A stretch of DNA of 64,000 bases from Microvelia longipes (lineage: Eukaryota; Arthropoda; Insecta; Hemiptera; Veliidae), in NCBI GenBank assembly GCA_018340805.1, contig JACMZG010001914.1, positions 21,758,312-21,822,311 of the forward strand, given 5' to 3'. The translations under genes and the position numbers were made by a program. The notes under the pieces were generated by a model. That model saw only the letters and a program-made list of their open reading frames with translations. It searched no databases and was not told the DNA's origin. The stretch's first letter is position 1, and each line of letters begins with the position of its first letter. Positions 1-41,788 of the stretch are shown here, in pieces.

Positions 1-240
1 TTGTCGTGATGAAGGATCCAAAGTTTTTCGCGAGCCAATTCCGGGCGGACTCGAGCAACCCGTCCTTGTAGATAATTTTTATTTTACACAAATTTAGTTC
101 ATACGCCATTCTAACTCTCGATCGACAATTTTTTAAGACAATTGATCTAACACGATTCACAGTTTCATCAGAAGATGAAGTGGTGGGGCGTCCAGGGCGA
201 GGGTCATCCTTGAAGTCTTCTCGTCCTTCTCTTAACACAT
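1..240 (-). pseudogene. mariner transposase remnant, internally deleted
   Basis: Read on the minus strand, about 180-240 encodes an N-terminal mariner stretch (EGREDFKDDPRPGRP, then DETVNRVRSIV), typical of the linker after the helix-turn-helix. About 1-70 encodes part of the catalytic domain, RVRPELAREKLWILHHDN, whose HHDN carries a catalytic Asp of the DDD triad. The two pieces lie only about 100 bp apart, where several hundred bases are expected, so the middle of the gene is deleted. The piece runs off the left edge and is cut on the other side by a (TG)n(TA)n tract. Known: mariner transposases move short DNA elements by cut and paste. This copy cannot be active. Confidence 0.75.

Positions 241-907
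<667 letters not shown>

Positions 908-981
<74 letters not shown>
908..981. repeat. (TA)n microsatellite
   Basis: Pure TA dinucleotide run, preceded by imperfect TATAAATA units from about 869. Confidence 0.95.
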
Positions 982-986
<5 letters not shown>

Positions 987-2443
987 CAAACGTTTATGCC
1001 CAACTCAAGACGGCTTGCAAAAGGGGGTAGGCTCTTAATATGTCTCTGCCACTTAGTAACACTGATCTTACCAATATGATAACGACTGACCTTAGCCAAA
1101 ATGAACGCCACCCTGTTCATGAATCTGTTCTTATAATATAAAAGAGGAATACACAAGGATAAAGAAAACAACGGACGAGACGAGGTGATAATGGTAAATC
1201 TTTGGTAGATTTTAGTTCTTAAGACAACACACTCGAGGATTAGAGAATGGCGAGGGCAGTCGGTGAACAGGGAATACCGACTTAAAGGAAAGAGGGTTGG
1301 GACTGGGGAGGTAATGAATTTGGACTGATTATAAATGTCGATCATAAATCAAGGGATGATATTTTAAATAATAACTAACATGATTTAGTTTCAAGCTGGG
1401 AACAGCATGTGTATTAAGCTTTAAAAGAACAGTAATAAATCTCTGTTTGCCCAGGAATAAACAAAAGCTGCCTACTATCAGAACAGTCACAAAATAAGCT
1501 AAAAGAAAATTAATGACTCTACTATTATTTTTAATTAAACAAAAGATTGACTCTGAAGACTGTCTGATCATATTTATTTCAATTAATTATACAAAATAAA
1601 ATGATAAACTGAACTGAGTTTGGTATACCTTGGGCCCCATCACAAAGCTCCTATTGGTGGTCTTCCACCAACCTAATTTAATATTGGGCACAAGGTAAAA
1701 AGGTATATACATAAAACAAAGGAAAATAAAATATATCTAAAAATAAAAGAGAACTGGTGAGGAAGGATGAGGTTGTGGTGACTTGGTTTTGTACTCCAAA
1801 ACCGTTCACCAATCGCGAACCCAGGTTGTAAAGTAGGAAGAATGAATAAAATCTCATACTTGATCTGTGAGTAATCTCACAAATGATTGATTAACTGTGG
1901 CTCAAAACCAAAAGAGCCTAAAATCTGCCAAGAGATCGCCTATCACCAAAGCTTTATTTGGTGCCTAATCCTGAAGCCTAGCTTAGTCCAAGAGCGAAGT
2001 CTTTGGGATTATTTATTCCCAAATTAATCCACTAAATGTCCTACTCTTTAAATCCACTATAAAGTGCAGCTAAACTAGCAAAACTTAGCACAACTTGAAA
2101 AACTTGACACTCTAGAACATGAGGTCACGAACTCTGACCCTCAGTCACTGACCACAGTGCAGCCAACCTAGCATACAAAAGGAAAACTAAAATAAAACCT
2201 AAACCTATCAGAAACTACCAGAAAACTTAAAGGAAAAAGAAAAGCATATTAAAAGAAAACCTTAACTTCAGGAGAACTTAAAGAAAAAACCTAAAGAAAT
2301 CAAACTGTTTCCCTCCAATTCTTAAATTGGCGCCAAATATTCAAATTCAAATTATTTCATACCAATTACAAATTTAATAAGACCATTAAATAATCAAATT
2401 GGTATTTCCCAAAATAAATATGTTACAATATGTATATGTAAAA
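982..2443. other. no gene seen
   Basis: About 1.45 kb without a supported gene. The minus-strand frames between 899 and 1571 begin in microsatellite or have biased composition and no recognisable motif. The part from 1620 to 2330 is slightly richer in C and purine runs, with a short inverted repeat near 1655-1672 (GGTGGTCTTCCACC), and may be an old repeat. Confidence 0.4.
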
Positions 2444-2608
<165 letters not shown>

Positions 2609-2735
2609 GGCAAGGGAGCCAATAAGTTATATCTTGGATGTTAAAACACAATTCCATATCAAACCAATCTCATTAGTTCCTCTATAGTATTTTTCTGCAG
2701 TATTGTCAACTGATTAAAACCATGTGTATTATAAT
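2609..2735. repeat. dispersed repeat, copy 1 (copy 2 near 22190-22330)
   Basis: The motif GGGAGCCAATAAGTTA..TCTTGGATGTTAAA, continuing towards TCAAACCAATCTCATTAGT, is matched at 22190-22330 by GGGAGCCAATGAGGTTAGTT..CTGGATGTTAAA with the same downstream order. The copies look about 70-75% alike by eye. No coding capacity. Confidence 0.55.
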
Positions 2736-4439
2736 GACAACAATGTACTATTAGTACTTTTTGTATAATTTTTGTTTTTGTCCAGAAGATGACCTAAAGG
2801 GGTTGAAATATATAGCTTGTTTATAAAATTGTAAAACTAAAGTCAACCGTTTCCCAAATAATCATAATAATGCTTAAGCATTTCTGCATAAAACAAATGC
2901 ATAAATACATAATAGGGTTCAGCTAAATTTTTAAAATCTCTTGTCCTTCGATATGTATTCAGGAAAGTGATAAGGAAATGAATAGGTCAAAAACTCATTA
3001 CACTTCAAATTGTTTATTACTTAAAACAATTACATGTCTTTAAAATAATGTGTTTAACGGCTGGTGATGTACTAAAAATTATAACTGAGTCCACATCATT
3101 AATTAGCAGGAAAATTCCATTAATGCCCCATCATTTCTGCAAACAAAATAATTTCTTATCAATAAATTAAATAAATACAATGGGCGTTAAAAGGTTTAAG
3201 CTCATAAGGGATATCCCTGCTGGAGCTACATCAGGTTAAAGCTAATTGATGTACTCAAGAAGCAACAAATCTTTAAGTTAAATTTACTAGTGACCTTTTG
3301 CCAGTCTTGCAAAAGGCTAACAGGAAACTCAGTTACAGAGGTAAATTTTTACAATCATTATTGAAATAATTGACTGATTGATATTGGATGACAGGGGCCT
3401 TCTTATTTATATGAAGTATATAAATAAGAGAAGTACATGGTCCTGCTTGCAGGACCACAATAATAATTTTCTTGATTTTCGGAGGGTAAATCAAAATGAT
3501 TTACACTAAAGTGATGTAAAAATTCAGTCAGTTGGGACACAGTACTCCAACTCTCTGGTTTGAGTTGATTTTTCATTAAAACAGGGGCTTGTTATATGAA
3601 CAGCGCTGCATAGAAGATATAAATAGATTAAAGAAAATACATAAAATAGAAGAATAATAATATAGATAGAATAGAATATAGATAGAAGTTATAAAGCATA
3701 AATCGGAACCTTAAGAAAAAATGGATTGTTGAGCACAGAAGTTTTGATCTTGCGCCGCCCTTATCAATATTGTTTTCAGCTTTAAATCTAGATGTCTATT
3801 TATGTTTATAAAGAATGTAAACAAGTAAATTTTAAACTTATATAAACATTTTTAGTTGTTTATAAGGTTATTTGTTTAAGAAATATGATATTTTTTTTCT
3901 TTTCATATTTTTCATTAAAAGAACAAAGAAAAAAACATCCATGTTCAAAGATTGATTGGAGTCAATGTCACACAGCTTAGTATTAAGAAATGAATACGTA
4001 AAGACAAACTTACCTTAACAAAATTAAAGATGTTTTAAATTAAAAAATATCTGTCACAGTGTGATATAATCGTTAAAACTTCAGTAACCACAACATTGAA
4101 CATAATAATTCTTATATGAACAAATACTTCAAGCCCACTACACCATTTACTTGACAAATTTACGAATATAATTGCAATTTAAAGTAACTACATTAATACC
4201 CAAAAAATAAAAAATTAAATATATATACAACTAATTTTTAAAAACAACTTTCAATTATTTACAAACTGATAAGAAACAAGGTTACTGCATAGAAAACAAA
4301 AAATATTCAAATAAATCAGTGTTGCCAAAATTGGTTTGCTAAATAACAAGACGACAGTAGCGCATTCTCTTATCTGGATTAGCGAAACATACTAGCGCAT
4401 CCTGTTGATTGGATTATGAACTGACCTTTTATTGTCCGA
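2736..4439. other. no gene seen
   Basis: AT-rich stretch scanned on both strands. No exon with plausible splice sites and no phase-compatible continuation of the Tudor gene was recognised. Confidence 0.4.
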
Positions 4440-4442
4440 CAT

Positions 4443-4895
4443 AATAAATCTCAGGACTATTTTTCTTCTATTTATATATTCTTTGGATATGGTATCATTG
4501 GCTGGGGATCAGCATGTGAGACAACCAAACAACCTGTAATTATACTACAGAAAGCTTTTGTCAAAATTATTTTAAGGAAAAAACGGACTGATCATTCACA
4601 AGAATTATTTGAAAAACTTAAAATACTGACAGTAAACCAAATGTACAAATATATCTCTCTGACCAGAATATACAGCAACAAACACTCACTAACCACTGTA
4701 CAACATAATCGAACAACTAGAACTTCTGACAAAAACTATTTTTACTTACCTTACTACAGGACAACTACAGGACAGAGACACTGGATCTACAGAGCAGCTA
4801 CTCAATTCAACTTACTCGACCAGGCAATCAAACAAGCTAAATCTATTACAATTTTTAAGAAAAGATTGAAAAATCACTTGTTAAAAGAAAACTAG
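4443..4895 (+). pseudogene. non-LTR retrotransposon RT, C-terminal fragment (5'-truncated)
   Basis: An open frame runs from about 4443 to the stop after 4892. Its sequence has the order seen after the reverse transcriptase fingers/palm in Jockey/CR1-type elements: GYGIIGWGS, LQKAFVKIIL, TDHSQELFEKLKILT, an LP.YRTTTGQR-like block, and a basic end (FKKRLKNHLL). The catalytic YADD region is absent, so the copy is 5'-truncated, as usual for target-primed insertions. It is followed by T-rich sequence and TTTA/TTTG repeats (about 5260-5370). Confidence 0.7.
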
Positions 4896-5261
4896 GGACT
4901 CTAACTTCTCAATTTAATTTGATTTGATATCCTTTTTTTTATTACTTAATTATCAAATTTTACCCTTTTTTCTTGATATTTGTTTTCTTTTAGTATTTAT
5001 TTATTTAATTATAATATTATTCTTTTAATTTATTTATTTAATCAATAATATTTAGGTTAATATTTAATCATTAATACTAAGGAAATTATCAAAAATTACA
5101 AACAATAATGTATAACTTAAAACTATTTTTTTTATTTTATATTTGCATGAGAATGAATGCATGTATTTGTTGGAATGTGTGTGTATGTATGCGTATGTGA
5201 TGAAAGTTTGCGTATGTGTATGGTTGTATGACTGTGTTTCGGAGATGGCAGATGAAATTAT

Positions 5262-5303
5262 TATTATTTATTTACTTACTTGTTTTATTTATTTGTTTAT
5301 TTA

Positions 5304-5334
<31 letters not shown>

Positions 5335-5392
5335 TTTAATTTTTATTTATTTAATTTTTTTGTTTTAAATTTTAATTAAATTATAGTTTCTA
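5262..5392. repeat. (TTTA)n / (TTTG)n-rich simple repeat
   Basis: Runs of ATTT and GTTT units such as TTTATTTGTTTATTTA. This could be the degenerate tail of the preceding non-LTR fragment or an independent microsatellite. Confidence 0.7.
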
Positions 5393-5520
5393 AAATAAAT
5401 TTTGAGATAAACAACTAAGAAATACTTAAATTGTGAATCGCAGATTAATAAGTTAATGAAAATAGAGAATAAGCATTGCATGCATGCACTATTAAAAAAA
5501 AACACTCATAAATAGAACTC

Positions 5521-5568
5521 CCCACCACAGCTCAAGAGTCTCTCTGAATACTCTTAAGTGGTGGGTCT
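5521..5568. repeat. short inverted repeat (hairpin)
   Basis: CCCACCAC..AGAGT on the left pairs with ACTCTTAAGTGGTGGG on the right, with a few unpaired bases and a short loop. It sits just downstream (minus sense) of the last Tudor-gene exon I could trace. Confidence 0.6.
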
Positions 5569-5798
5569 CTTTAAATAATGATAAATTAATTGCCATTTTT
5601 TTATATATATTTGTACTAATGATTTTTGTAAAATATATTTTGTATTTATATTTATTAAATAAAGAATATTATAAAAAAAATAAAATAAAAAATAAAAAAA
5701 TAGTATAAGGTGCAAGCAAATTTTAAATTGAAAACTCAAATGCATCAAATCAAGCTAAGAAAAGAGCCAAACCAATGCTAAGGGAAATATTAGTTTAC

Positions 5799-36322
<30,524 letters not shown>

Positions 36323-36351
36323 CTGTAATAAATAAGAGATTTCACTTTTAG

Positions 36352-36618
36352 AAAAAAAACATAAAAAGTAAAACTATCATAAGTTTACTCAAAAAGTACA
36401 ATTTATATCTTGGGCAAGATGTTAAAGGGCTGGTTACCAACAAAGTTAAAAGTTATGGTTTACGAAAATTTTATGAAGAAAGTAAATTCACTCTAAACAC
36501 TATGCATTATCCTAACATCGAACAGGCTCGGAACCGCAGGCTTAATTATTTCAAAGTGAACTATTCCTTGAATAAAAATTCTGGATGCACAAACCGAGAT
36601 CGATGTCAGACTGTCTAG
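36352..36618 (+). other. unassigned open frame without start codon
   Basis: 88 codons open from a TTTTAG (possible acceptor) to TAG at 36616. The part from 36418 on has normal protein composition: KGLVTNKVKSYGLRKFYEES, then YPNIEQARNRRLNYFKVNYS and a Cys-containing end. It could be an exon or a transposon relic; no family recognised. It overlaps no other exon but begins 30 bp from one on the other strand. Confidence 0.3.
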
Positions 36619-36763
36619 ATTGGGTAGTAGGCTTGTGAGTGAATATTAACAACACAGATCGGTACTCCTGGAGGAACTCCTTTTGGTTCAAGACAGTAAT
36701 GTTTTACATAAATCAACTTTTATTGTTATTATTTTCTTGTCAAACACTTTCGTTAGTAAATAC

Positions 36764-36793
36764 TTCACATTTCCATGAAGAGGAGTAACTCAT
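36764..36793 (-). CDS. possible first coding exon of the Tudor gene
   Basis: An ATG at 36793 (minus) opens ten codons, MSYSSSWKCE, ending at a GTATTT donor in phase 0, which matches the phase-0 start of the exon at 36322. If real, the protein lacks a RING finger and the gene starts about 90 bp from the MORN gene start on the other strand. The donor is weak and the exon tiny, so this is only a candidate. Confidence 0.2.
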
Positions 36794-36811
36794 TTAGACC
36801 CCAACAGTTCT

Positions 36812-36818
36812 TATAAAA
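36812..36818 (+). promoter_or_regulatory. possible TATA box of the MORN gene
   Basis: TATAAAA lies 68 bp before the ATG at 36886, which would place transcription start near 36843. The background is AT-rich, so chance is likely enough to keep this tentative. Confidence 0.35.
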
Positions 36819-36885
36819 TGGTATTAGTATCATAAAGCAAGGTGAGTTTTCAGATGTAATTAATTTTATTAGGGTGGTTGCAAAT

Positions 36886-39348
36886 ATGGAAGCCGACGCA
36901 AGAAAATATTTCCATATCCATAATAAATGGGTTGAAATCGACAGTAGGGACGATCCTGATCATAAAAAGTCAAATGATCCGACATCAAATCGAGAATTGG
37001 ATATATTCATATGCTGTCTAGAGTACTGGGATGAAATCAAAGACAAATATAAATACAAACATGAGCTAAAGAAAAGAGTTTTGAAAATCAAACAAGAAGA
37101 GTGGAAAAACATAGCTAATGACACAAAGAAAGTAGAACAACTGTTTAAAACTCGAGGAGAAATCAAAAGTATATATCAAGATCAAACTAAGTCAGTAGGA
37201 GTGAGAGGTAAAGGAGTAAAATCTACCCTTAGTGGAAACCCTAAAAAATTAGAAACACCTGAGCTTCAACTCATTTCGTTATCTAGCTCGAAAACTGAAA
37301 TAGAGCAACCTCCCGATATCTTGGAAGATATAAAACAGTGCTTAGGTATTAATGATCTAAATAATGTAAATCAAGAGGTCTTTAAATCTAACGAAAATAA
37401 TGCAAATCAATACCAAGATGATAGGAGAGAAACTACATCTAAAGCGGAGTGCACTCATTTTAAAAAGAATGAACGTAAAAAACTCTTTACTGTGCCTGAG
37501 TGCCACGAGATATCAACAACAACCGAAGAAACGGTATCTTTAACCCCATTTGAAAAATGTTTTCATCAGCTGCATAAGTTAGAAAAAGAACCGCATATAA
37601 AAGAAGAAGAAGAAAACAATCCAAGCATTATCAAAGAAGAGGAAGATTTTTGGTGTCGATTACAAAAATATCAAATTAAAAAGTACGGCTATGCTGATAA
37701 AAGTTTTCGAAAGTCCTCCAACATTACTTTAATGAAACAAAGAGAAGAAAGGCTAGTTAATGATGAAGATTTTATAAAGATGATTTTAGATCATTTTATG
37801 GAACGCGATATTATCTTTAAAGGGAACAAAGTGACCATAAAAGAGTTCTTAGGTGATAAAAATGTCGTAGATGTATTTAAAAAAGTAAAATCAGTCAGCG
37901 TTACTCAAAGAGACGAAGATGGAACGTTAATAGAAGCTTTAGATTTACGAAAAGAAAATATCAAATCAGAATTAGGATTCGAGGTTAAATCCATTTTAGA
38001 AAAATTAATAGGAGAATGGACAACGTTAGGTAACTTTTTACGGCAACTAGCGTTAAATTCAAATGAGAATTCTAGTAAAGATTCACTGACAAGAAGAAAA
38101 TTAGAAGGTGGTCGTGTTCTGGGAACACTCGGTTCAAAGATACAAGAAATCGTACAGAATATCATCGACGAAAAGTTTAATCAAGATACAGAATTTAAAA
38201 TAAAGTATAGTACTTCATATCGTCCGAACTGTCAGATACCTATGACTAATAAAACAATGTCATCATCAGCAAAAACGGAGAGGATAGTTAAGTTGCATTA
38301 CCGAGAAAAAACGATAGCTGACGATAAAAATGAAAAATTAGCAACGAGAAGAGAATTTATTATGGGTTCTGAAACTGAATCTTTAAAATCAGAAGTGAAC
38401 AATGAAAAGGATTCCCCCCAAGAAAGGCTGAAATCATTTTCTGACTGTACAACTACAGGGCAAGATATCAAATGTACAAAAAGGACTTGTAATAATTTAG
38501 ATTATGATCGTAAAGACATAAGCCACAGAGGAGTTGTCGAATTAATGTCTGGAGCTAAATACATCGGATCATGGAATCATTTAGGTATGCACGGATGCGG
38601 AATATACATATCACCCGGAGGCACAATGATAGAAGGTTATATGAACGACGGAGTTTTCGATGGACCGGCTTGTGTCTATCTACCAAATGGTATCATAATA
38701 AATTGCGGTTTCGATAAAGGGAAATTTCATTCTCCCACAATTAAATTCGGCGACGGATTAGACTACAAGCATAGAAAACGGTCTTACTTAAATAATGATA
38801 AAGAAAAAGAGAAGAACGAAGAAAAACAAACAAAATGCATACTCAATAGGAAAATCCCTCAAGGTTGTTATGATACTGGAGAAGGATTTTATGATCCAAA
38901 TACAAGACTTATACATCATCCTGTAACGATGAAACCAATAAGATCAGTGTCAGAAAGGGAAGAAAAATGGATAATATCAATATGCGCTGCTGAGAGCCAT
39001 GACTGTGTTTCTCTAGACCAACATCTGTACGAGCTGGTTGATTTACAAAAAAACGATGGTAAACAGTCCTATAGTGAACTATTGGACGAACTACCTGAGT
39101 ATGATGGCTGTAAAATAGCAACTAACCCTGAACAGAAAGATACATCGACGTCCACTTCGCCGGATAGGTTAATTGAAACAAATGAAAAAAGCCGTCCGGC
39201 AGAGGAATTATGGAACAGTATAATAATGGTTACTGGAAATATAAAAGCTCAGGTTGCCGTACCTTTCTCATTTGAACGCAGTATGAAATACACTTGTTAT
39301 GATCAAATAAAGAAAGGGACTAACTTTGAATCTGACGAAGATAATTAA
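36886..39348 (+). CDS. MORN5-like protein with long N-terminal extension
   Basis: Single open frame of about 820 codons; ATG chosen at 36886 (AATATGG context) because the frame at 36874 opens with GTG. Residues 1 to ~530 are Lys/Glu-rich with no domain I recognise, including acidic patches (KEEEENNPSIIKEEEDFW). From ~545, MORN units appear: GAKYIGSWNHLGMHGCGIYI, MIEGYMNDGVFDGPACVYLP, IINCGFDKGKFHSPTIKFGD. Next come KIPQGCYDTGEGFYDPNTRL and EEKWIISIC, the C-terminal signature of MORN5. Known: MORN repeats contact membranes or scaffold cilia and flagella, and MORN5 is sperm-associated in vertebrates. MORN5 itself is ~160 residues, so the extension is unusual. No introns, unlike its neighbour, which could mean a retrogene or a lost-intron gene. 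Confidence 0.85.
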   Translation: MEADARKYFHIHNKWVEIDSRDDPDHKKSNDPTSNRELDIFICCLEYWDEIKDKYKYKHELKKRVLKIKQEEWKNIANDTKKVEQLFKTRGEIKSIYQDQTKSVGVRGKGVKSTLSGNPKKLETPELQLISLSSSKTEIEQPPDILEDIKQCLGINDLNNVNQEVFKSNENNANQYQDDRRETTSKAECTHFKKNERKKLFTVPECHEISTTTEETVSLTPFEKCFHQLHKLEKEPHIKEEEENNPSIIKEEEDFWCRLQKYQIKKYGYADKSFRKSSNITLMKQREERLVNDEDFIKMILDHFMERDIIFKGNKVTIKEFLGDKNVVDVFKKVKSVSVTQRDEDGTLIEALDLRKENIKSELGFEVKSILEKLIGEWTTLGNFLRQLALNSNENSSKDSLTRRKLEGGRVLGTLGSKIQEIVQNIIDEKFNQDTEFKIKYSTSYRPNCQIPMTNKTMSSSAKTERIVKLHYREKTIADDKNEKLATRREFIMGSETESLKSEVNNEKDSPQERLKSFSDCTTTGQDIKCTKRTCNNLDYDRKDISHRGVVELMSGAKYIGSWNHLGMHGCGIYISPGGTMIEGYMNDGVFDGPACVYLPNGIIINCGFDKGKFHSPTIKFGDGLDYKHRKRSYLNNDKEKEKNEEKQTKCILNRKIPQGCYDTGEGFYDPNTRLIHHPVTMKPIRSVSEREEKWIISICAAESHDCVSLDQHLYELVDLQKNDGKQSYSELLDELPEYDGCKIATNPEQKDTSTSTSPDRLIETNEKSRPAEELWNSIIMVTGNIKAQVAVPFSFERSMKYTCYDQIKKGTNFESDEDN

Positions 39349-39976
39349 TTAAAACTTTTAGTTTAATTAAAGAAAATAGTTAACGCTTAAGGGAGAATTT
39401 ATTGCATATCAATGAGGTGACGGTAACCAATTTACTTAAGATAATAGGAAACCAACCTAGCACTGTATGTTAAGGTACAATGGCGTGTTTAATTTTGTTT
39501 ATGTTTTCTAAATTACACGGACTCAAGTATTTCTATACTTGTCGTCTAATGCTATAAAATTAGAAGCAGCAAATTAAGTAAGGAGACAAGTAATATAATA
39601 TGAATTAGCATTATTACCTGCTACACTTATTGAATGCGCCAAACCGCGCTCAAATCAAATTATTGATAAGAAAGTTATGAGCAGTTAGTAAAAGTTAAAT
39701 AGATACATATTATATACCCCAAAAATAAAAATTTGTTACTAGTTATAGTTTTAGCAGAGAAGCTAAAAGATCTTTGAACCTCTAAAGCCCTTGTGGGTGG
39801 GCCCTGGTTTAAATTCTGGGACTAAATCAAGTTCTTTTCACTGTCTTTGTTCTCAACAAAACATCACGATGACCGCCTTTAATTATAAAGACGGCAAAAC
39901 GATAATTATGTCGCTTTGCCCTATTTTTATATTTGTGGAGAGACTTTGTATAGATGAATGAACTCCAAACATATTT
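39349..39976. other. 3' flank of the MORN gene, no further gene seen
   Basis: AT-rich. A tRNA-like box B (GGTTTAAATTCTGGG) at about 39809-39823 preceded by GATCTTTGAACC hints at a decayed SINE. No clear AATAAA immediately after the stop; TTAATTAAAG occurs at 39363. Confidence 0.35.
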
Positions 39977-40790
39977 CACTTCTTCAATATTTAAGAAATT
40001 TTAAAGGGAAAAATAAGCTAATGTGATTGGGGTAAATAAGCAACACAAGTCAAGTCTGGATCCACGTTTATGTTGTCTCCAGCTCAAGTAAAGACAAAGT
40101 TCTGCGGGCCGGTTGAGGGAGTCCTGAAGCTTCGGACTGAGAACTATGAAATTCGAGGCTCGGATTTAGCGGTGCCAGTGGTCCAACGATTAGCGTAGGT
40201 GATAAGGAATGCTGTGATCGGTTTTGGAAAAACATTAACTTTCAGATCAGGGCTTTTGGATTGGTTTATGTGCACTACCTACGGGGTTACTAACAGCGTT
40301 TCTCCTTGTCGGACTATACTGGTATAAACTAATAGCTGACAGCCCATATGAAGAGATTATAGCAACTACTAGTGGGATAAATTGTGTACTTAGCACAGGT
40401 ACTGTGCCGGTGCAAAGAGACTAATACTTAGAGGAAAAATATGCACAGTGATAAGAGGTCTAGAAGTGAGACAGTTTCCTTTATGAGCCATAAAGGACTT
40501 ACTCCAACTAGAATCTTCCTAGTTAGAGAGATTAGGGAGATTAGAGACTCCTCACCCATCTTCAACCCATATCAGAGAGGTACCGTAGGGTACCTGAAAA
40601 ATGCCCGCCGTTCGTAGGAACGGCGGGCATTTTTCAGTGACGTCATATTAAATCACGAACGCTTTGTCTTTACTTGAGCTGGAGATAACATAAACAAGTA
40701 TCCAGACTTGACTTGTGTTGCTTATTTACCCCAATCACATAAGCTTATTTTTCCTTTAAAAATGTCAAGGCTAATATTGAAGAAGTGACT
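39977..40790. mobile_element. ~0.8-kb TIR element with ~120-bp terminal inverted repeats
   Basis: CACTTCTTCAATATT.. and GGAAAAATAAGC..ATGTGATTGGGGTAAATAAG on the left (to about 40097) return inverted on the right (about 40660-40790). The arms match well, ending at CAAGTAAAGACAAAG. The ~560-bp interior has no transposase frame, so the element is non-autonomous. It contains the perfect hairpin at 40594-40637. Confidence 0.85.
40594..40637. repeat. perfect 20-bp GC-rich hairpin with GTAG loop
   Basis: CTGAAAAATGCCCGCCGTTC, loop GTAG, then the exact reverse complement. The stem core is GCCCGCCGTTC, far more GC-rich than the surroundings, inside the TIR element. Confidence 0.95.
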
Positions 40791-41788
40791 TCATATTAAT
40801 TATCTTTCAGATAATTAAAGAATATATATGCAATAGACAACTACAATTGATTTTAAATTCATTTGACATAATTCAAGACATAATAATCAAAAAATAAAGT
40901 AATATTTACGTGAAATTGTAATTATTATGAAAACTAAAAAAACGACGTCACTAACGTACAGTTGTGGCACCTAGCTACCCAAGGAATAAAAAGAGCTGTT
41001 GTATCCTCTCTTTAAGTATTATTCTCTTTGGCAGAAATTCTAAAATGGCACTACAGGGCTCAAGCGAAAAAAAAATATTAAAAAAGCATCAAAGTTGACT
41101 TAAAAATCTTACCAAAACCTAATTTATTTAAATTCGCTTCGTGCTAAACGAACTTAGCATTAAATTATAACAATATAAGAAGAATAATAGAATAAAACCT
41201 TACGACACAAGTTAATAACGCAATTAACCTTATGTCTTTAAATAAAAATGAAACCAGAAATATTTTAACTTCGTCAACCTCCATCAAATAATTATATGTA
41301 TATCGATACATAAAACCATTCGTAAATAAATTATACTCATCCTTAAGGTAATTAACAGCCCTGAAAACGCTTATAGTATTATGCTTCACGTAATTCTATT
41401 GTGACACAATTTTTTCAAAGGAATACCTCACGGCATATAGCAGACAAAATTATAAAATAATATAGAACGAAATTTCGAAGAAACGACGTACGGGCAGGGC
41501 GTGTTTCATATGAATACGTGCTTTACAGTTTTAAATATAATTTTTTCCAGGGCCATATCCCTTGAACTCTTGCTTACAAAGTAGTGTATATTCAGGAGCC
41601 CATATGATATTTAAGCTTTCATCTAAACAATATACACTTATAGTATATCTAAAAAATATATTCTGTCTTTTTAAAATGATTAAAGAAAGACAAAGATAAT
41701 ATATATAATCAAAGGAATAAGCTAGGTTCGAAGGGGAACTTTTCTGTCGTTTATTATTCAAAATAACAAACAGTTATTTACAAACAGT

